Assembly (NCBI GenBank): GCA_030829155.1
Contig: JAURBD010000037.1
Coordinates: 1-14,079 of the forward strand
Direction: 5' to 3'
From: Flavobacteriaceae bacterium
GTDB taxonomy: Bacteria; Bacteroidota; Bacteroidia; Flavobacteriales; Flavobacteriaceae
DNA length: 14,079 bases
The position numbers and the translations under genes are program-made. Of the stretch, positions 13,874 through 14,079 are shown in pieces. The notes beneath the pieces are model-generated. The model was given only the letters and a program-made list of their open reading frames with translations, made no database searches and was not told where the DNA came from. The number at the start of each line of letters is the position of its first letter. The first letter of the stretch is position 1.

Positions 13874-14079
13874 ATGCTAATTTTTGACTTCCACAATTTG
13901 ACTCTAAAACTTACACTGTTGCGTATTGCATTCTTTTTTTATCATTAAAAAATCATGAATCGAATGCAAATTCAAAACTACTCTGAATGATTATGTTCAA
14001 ATTAAATATAATGATGTATTATAGCCTTTTAAAGCTTCCCAATCAATTGATATCATTGCCATAACCCTGAGATTGCTTG
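13874..14079. other. Right-edge noncoding stretch, no gene recognised
   Basis: These 206 bases are AT-rich and carry stops in all frames at short intervals. I see no RNA gene and no TAnnTTTG element. They contain an 8-bp inverted repeat (TTGCATTC at 13926-13933, GAATGCAA at 13962-13969) and TTTGACT twice (13883-13889, 13897-13903). The last ~80 bases are open on the minus strand in one frame (27 codons ending in TGA). They could be the tail of a gene entering from the right, but nothing identifies it. Confidence 0.4.

Noticed and set aside
13883..13903. Repeated TTTGACT as a regulatory direct repeat
   Set aside because: It is short and AT-rich with no gene downstream in the window. Chance is the simplest explanation.
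14000..14079. End of a minus-strand gene entering from the right edge
   Set aside because: One frame stays open for 27 codons to a TGA, but the peptide matches nothing I recognise and such a length is expected by chance.

Overview
The window looks like ordinary chromosomal core from a member of the Bacteroidetes, most likely a flavobacterium. Four things suggest this. The DNA is AT-rich. Several genes are preceded by the Bacteroidetes-type -7 element TAnnTTTG instead of a sigma70 -10 box, and ribosome binding sites are nearly absent. Ribosomal protein S16 carries a long acidic tail. The accessory genes (GH3-family enzyme, DUF2797 protein, VUT-family transporter) are common in that phylum. No phage, insertion sequence, CRISPR array or defence locus is visible.

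Layout, left to right. Positions 1-606 (minus) hold rpsP, cut off by the left edge inside a tandem hexapeptide repeat. A 221-bp divergent spacer separates it from the tig-clpP-clpX protein quality control cluster (828-4098, plus). A GH3-family adenylating enzyme (4082-5599, minus) overlaps the end of clpX tail to tail. A DUF2797 protein (5644-6438, plus) abuts a minus-strand operon that is transcribed sppA, then a queuosine precursor transporter (yhhQ-like), then rluF (9659 down to 6439). folK (9885-10379, plus) starts divergently from sppA and overlaps tail to tail with a TrmH/SpoU-type RNA methyltransferase (10376-10915, minus). mutS (11000-13597, plus) is followed by tRNA-Gly(GCC), tRNA-Leu(UAA) and a strong intrinsic terminator (13838-13873). 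The last 206 bp hold no gene I can support.

The genes are mostly about making, decoding and policing macromolecules. They include ribosome assembly (S16), nascent-chain folding (trigger factor) and regulated proteolysis (ClpXP). Others cover membrane proteolysis (SppA), RNA modification (RluF, TrmH, queuosine precursor uptake), folate synthesis (FolK) and mismatch repair (MutS). Two start sites were moved inward from the longest open frame. sppA starts at 9659 because a TAnnTTTG element lies inside the longer frame. folK starts at 9885 because the family-conserved N-terminus begins there. mutS uses TTG and the TrmH-type gene uses GTG.

I found no clearly new multi-gene system. The most interesting points are the operon pairing of a queuosine precursor transporter with rluF (both can act on the tRNA-Tyr anticodon), the repeat-built tail of S16, the GIY-YIG-like residues in the DUF2797 protein, and three tail-to-tail gene pairs with no intergenic space.
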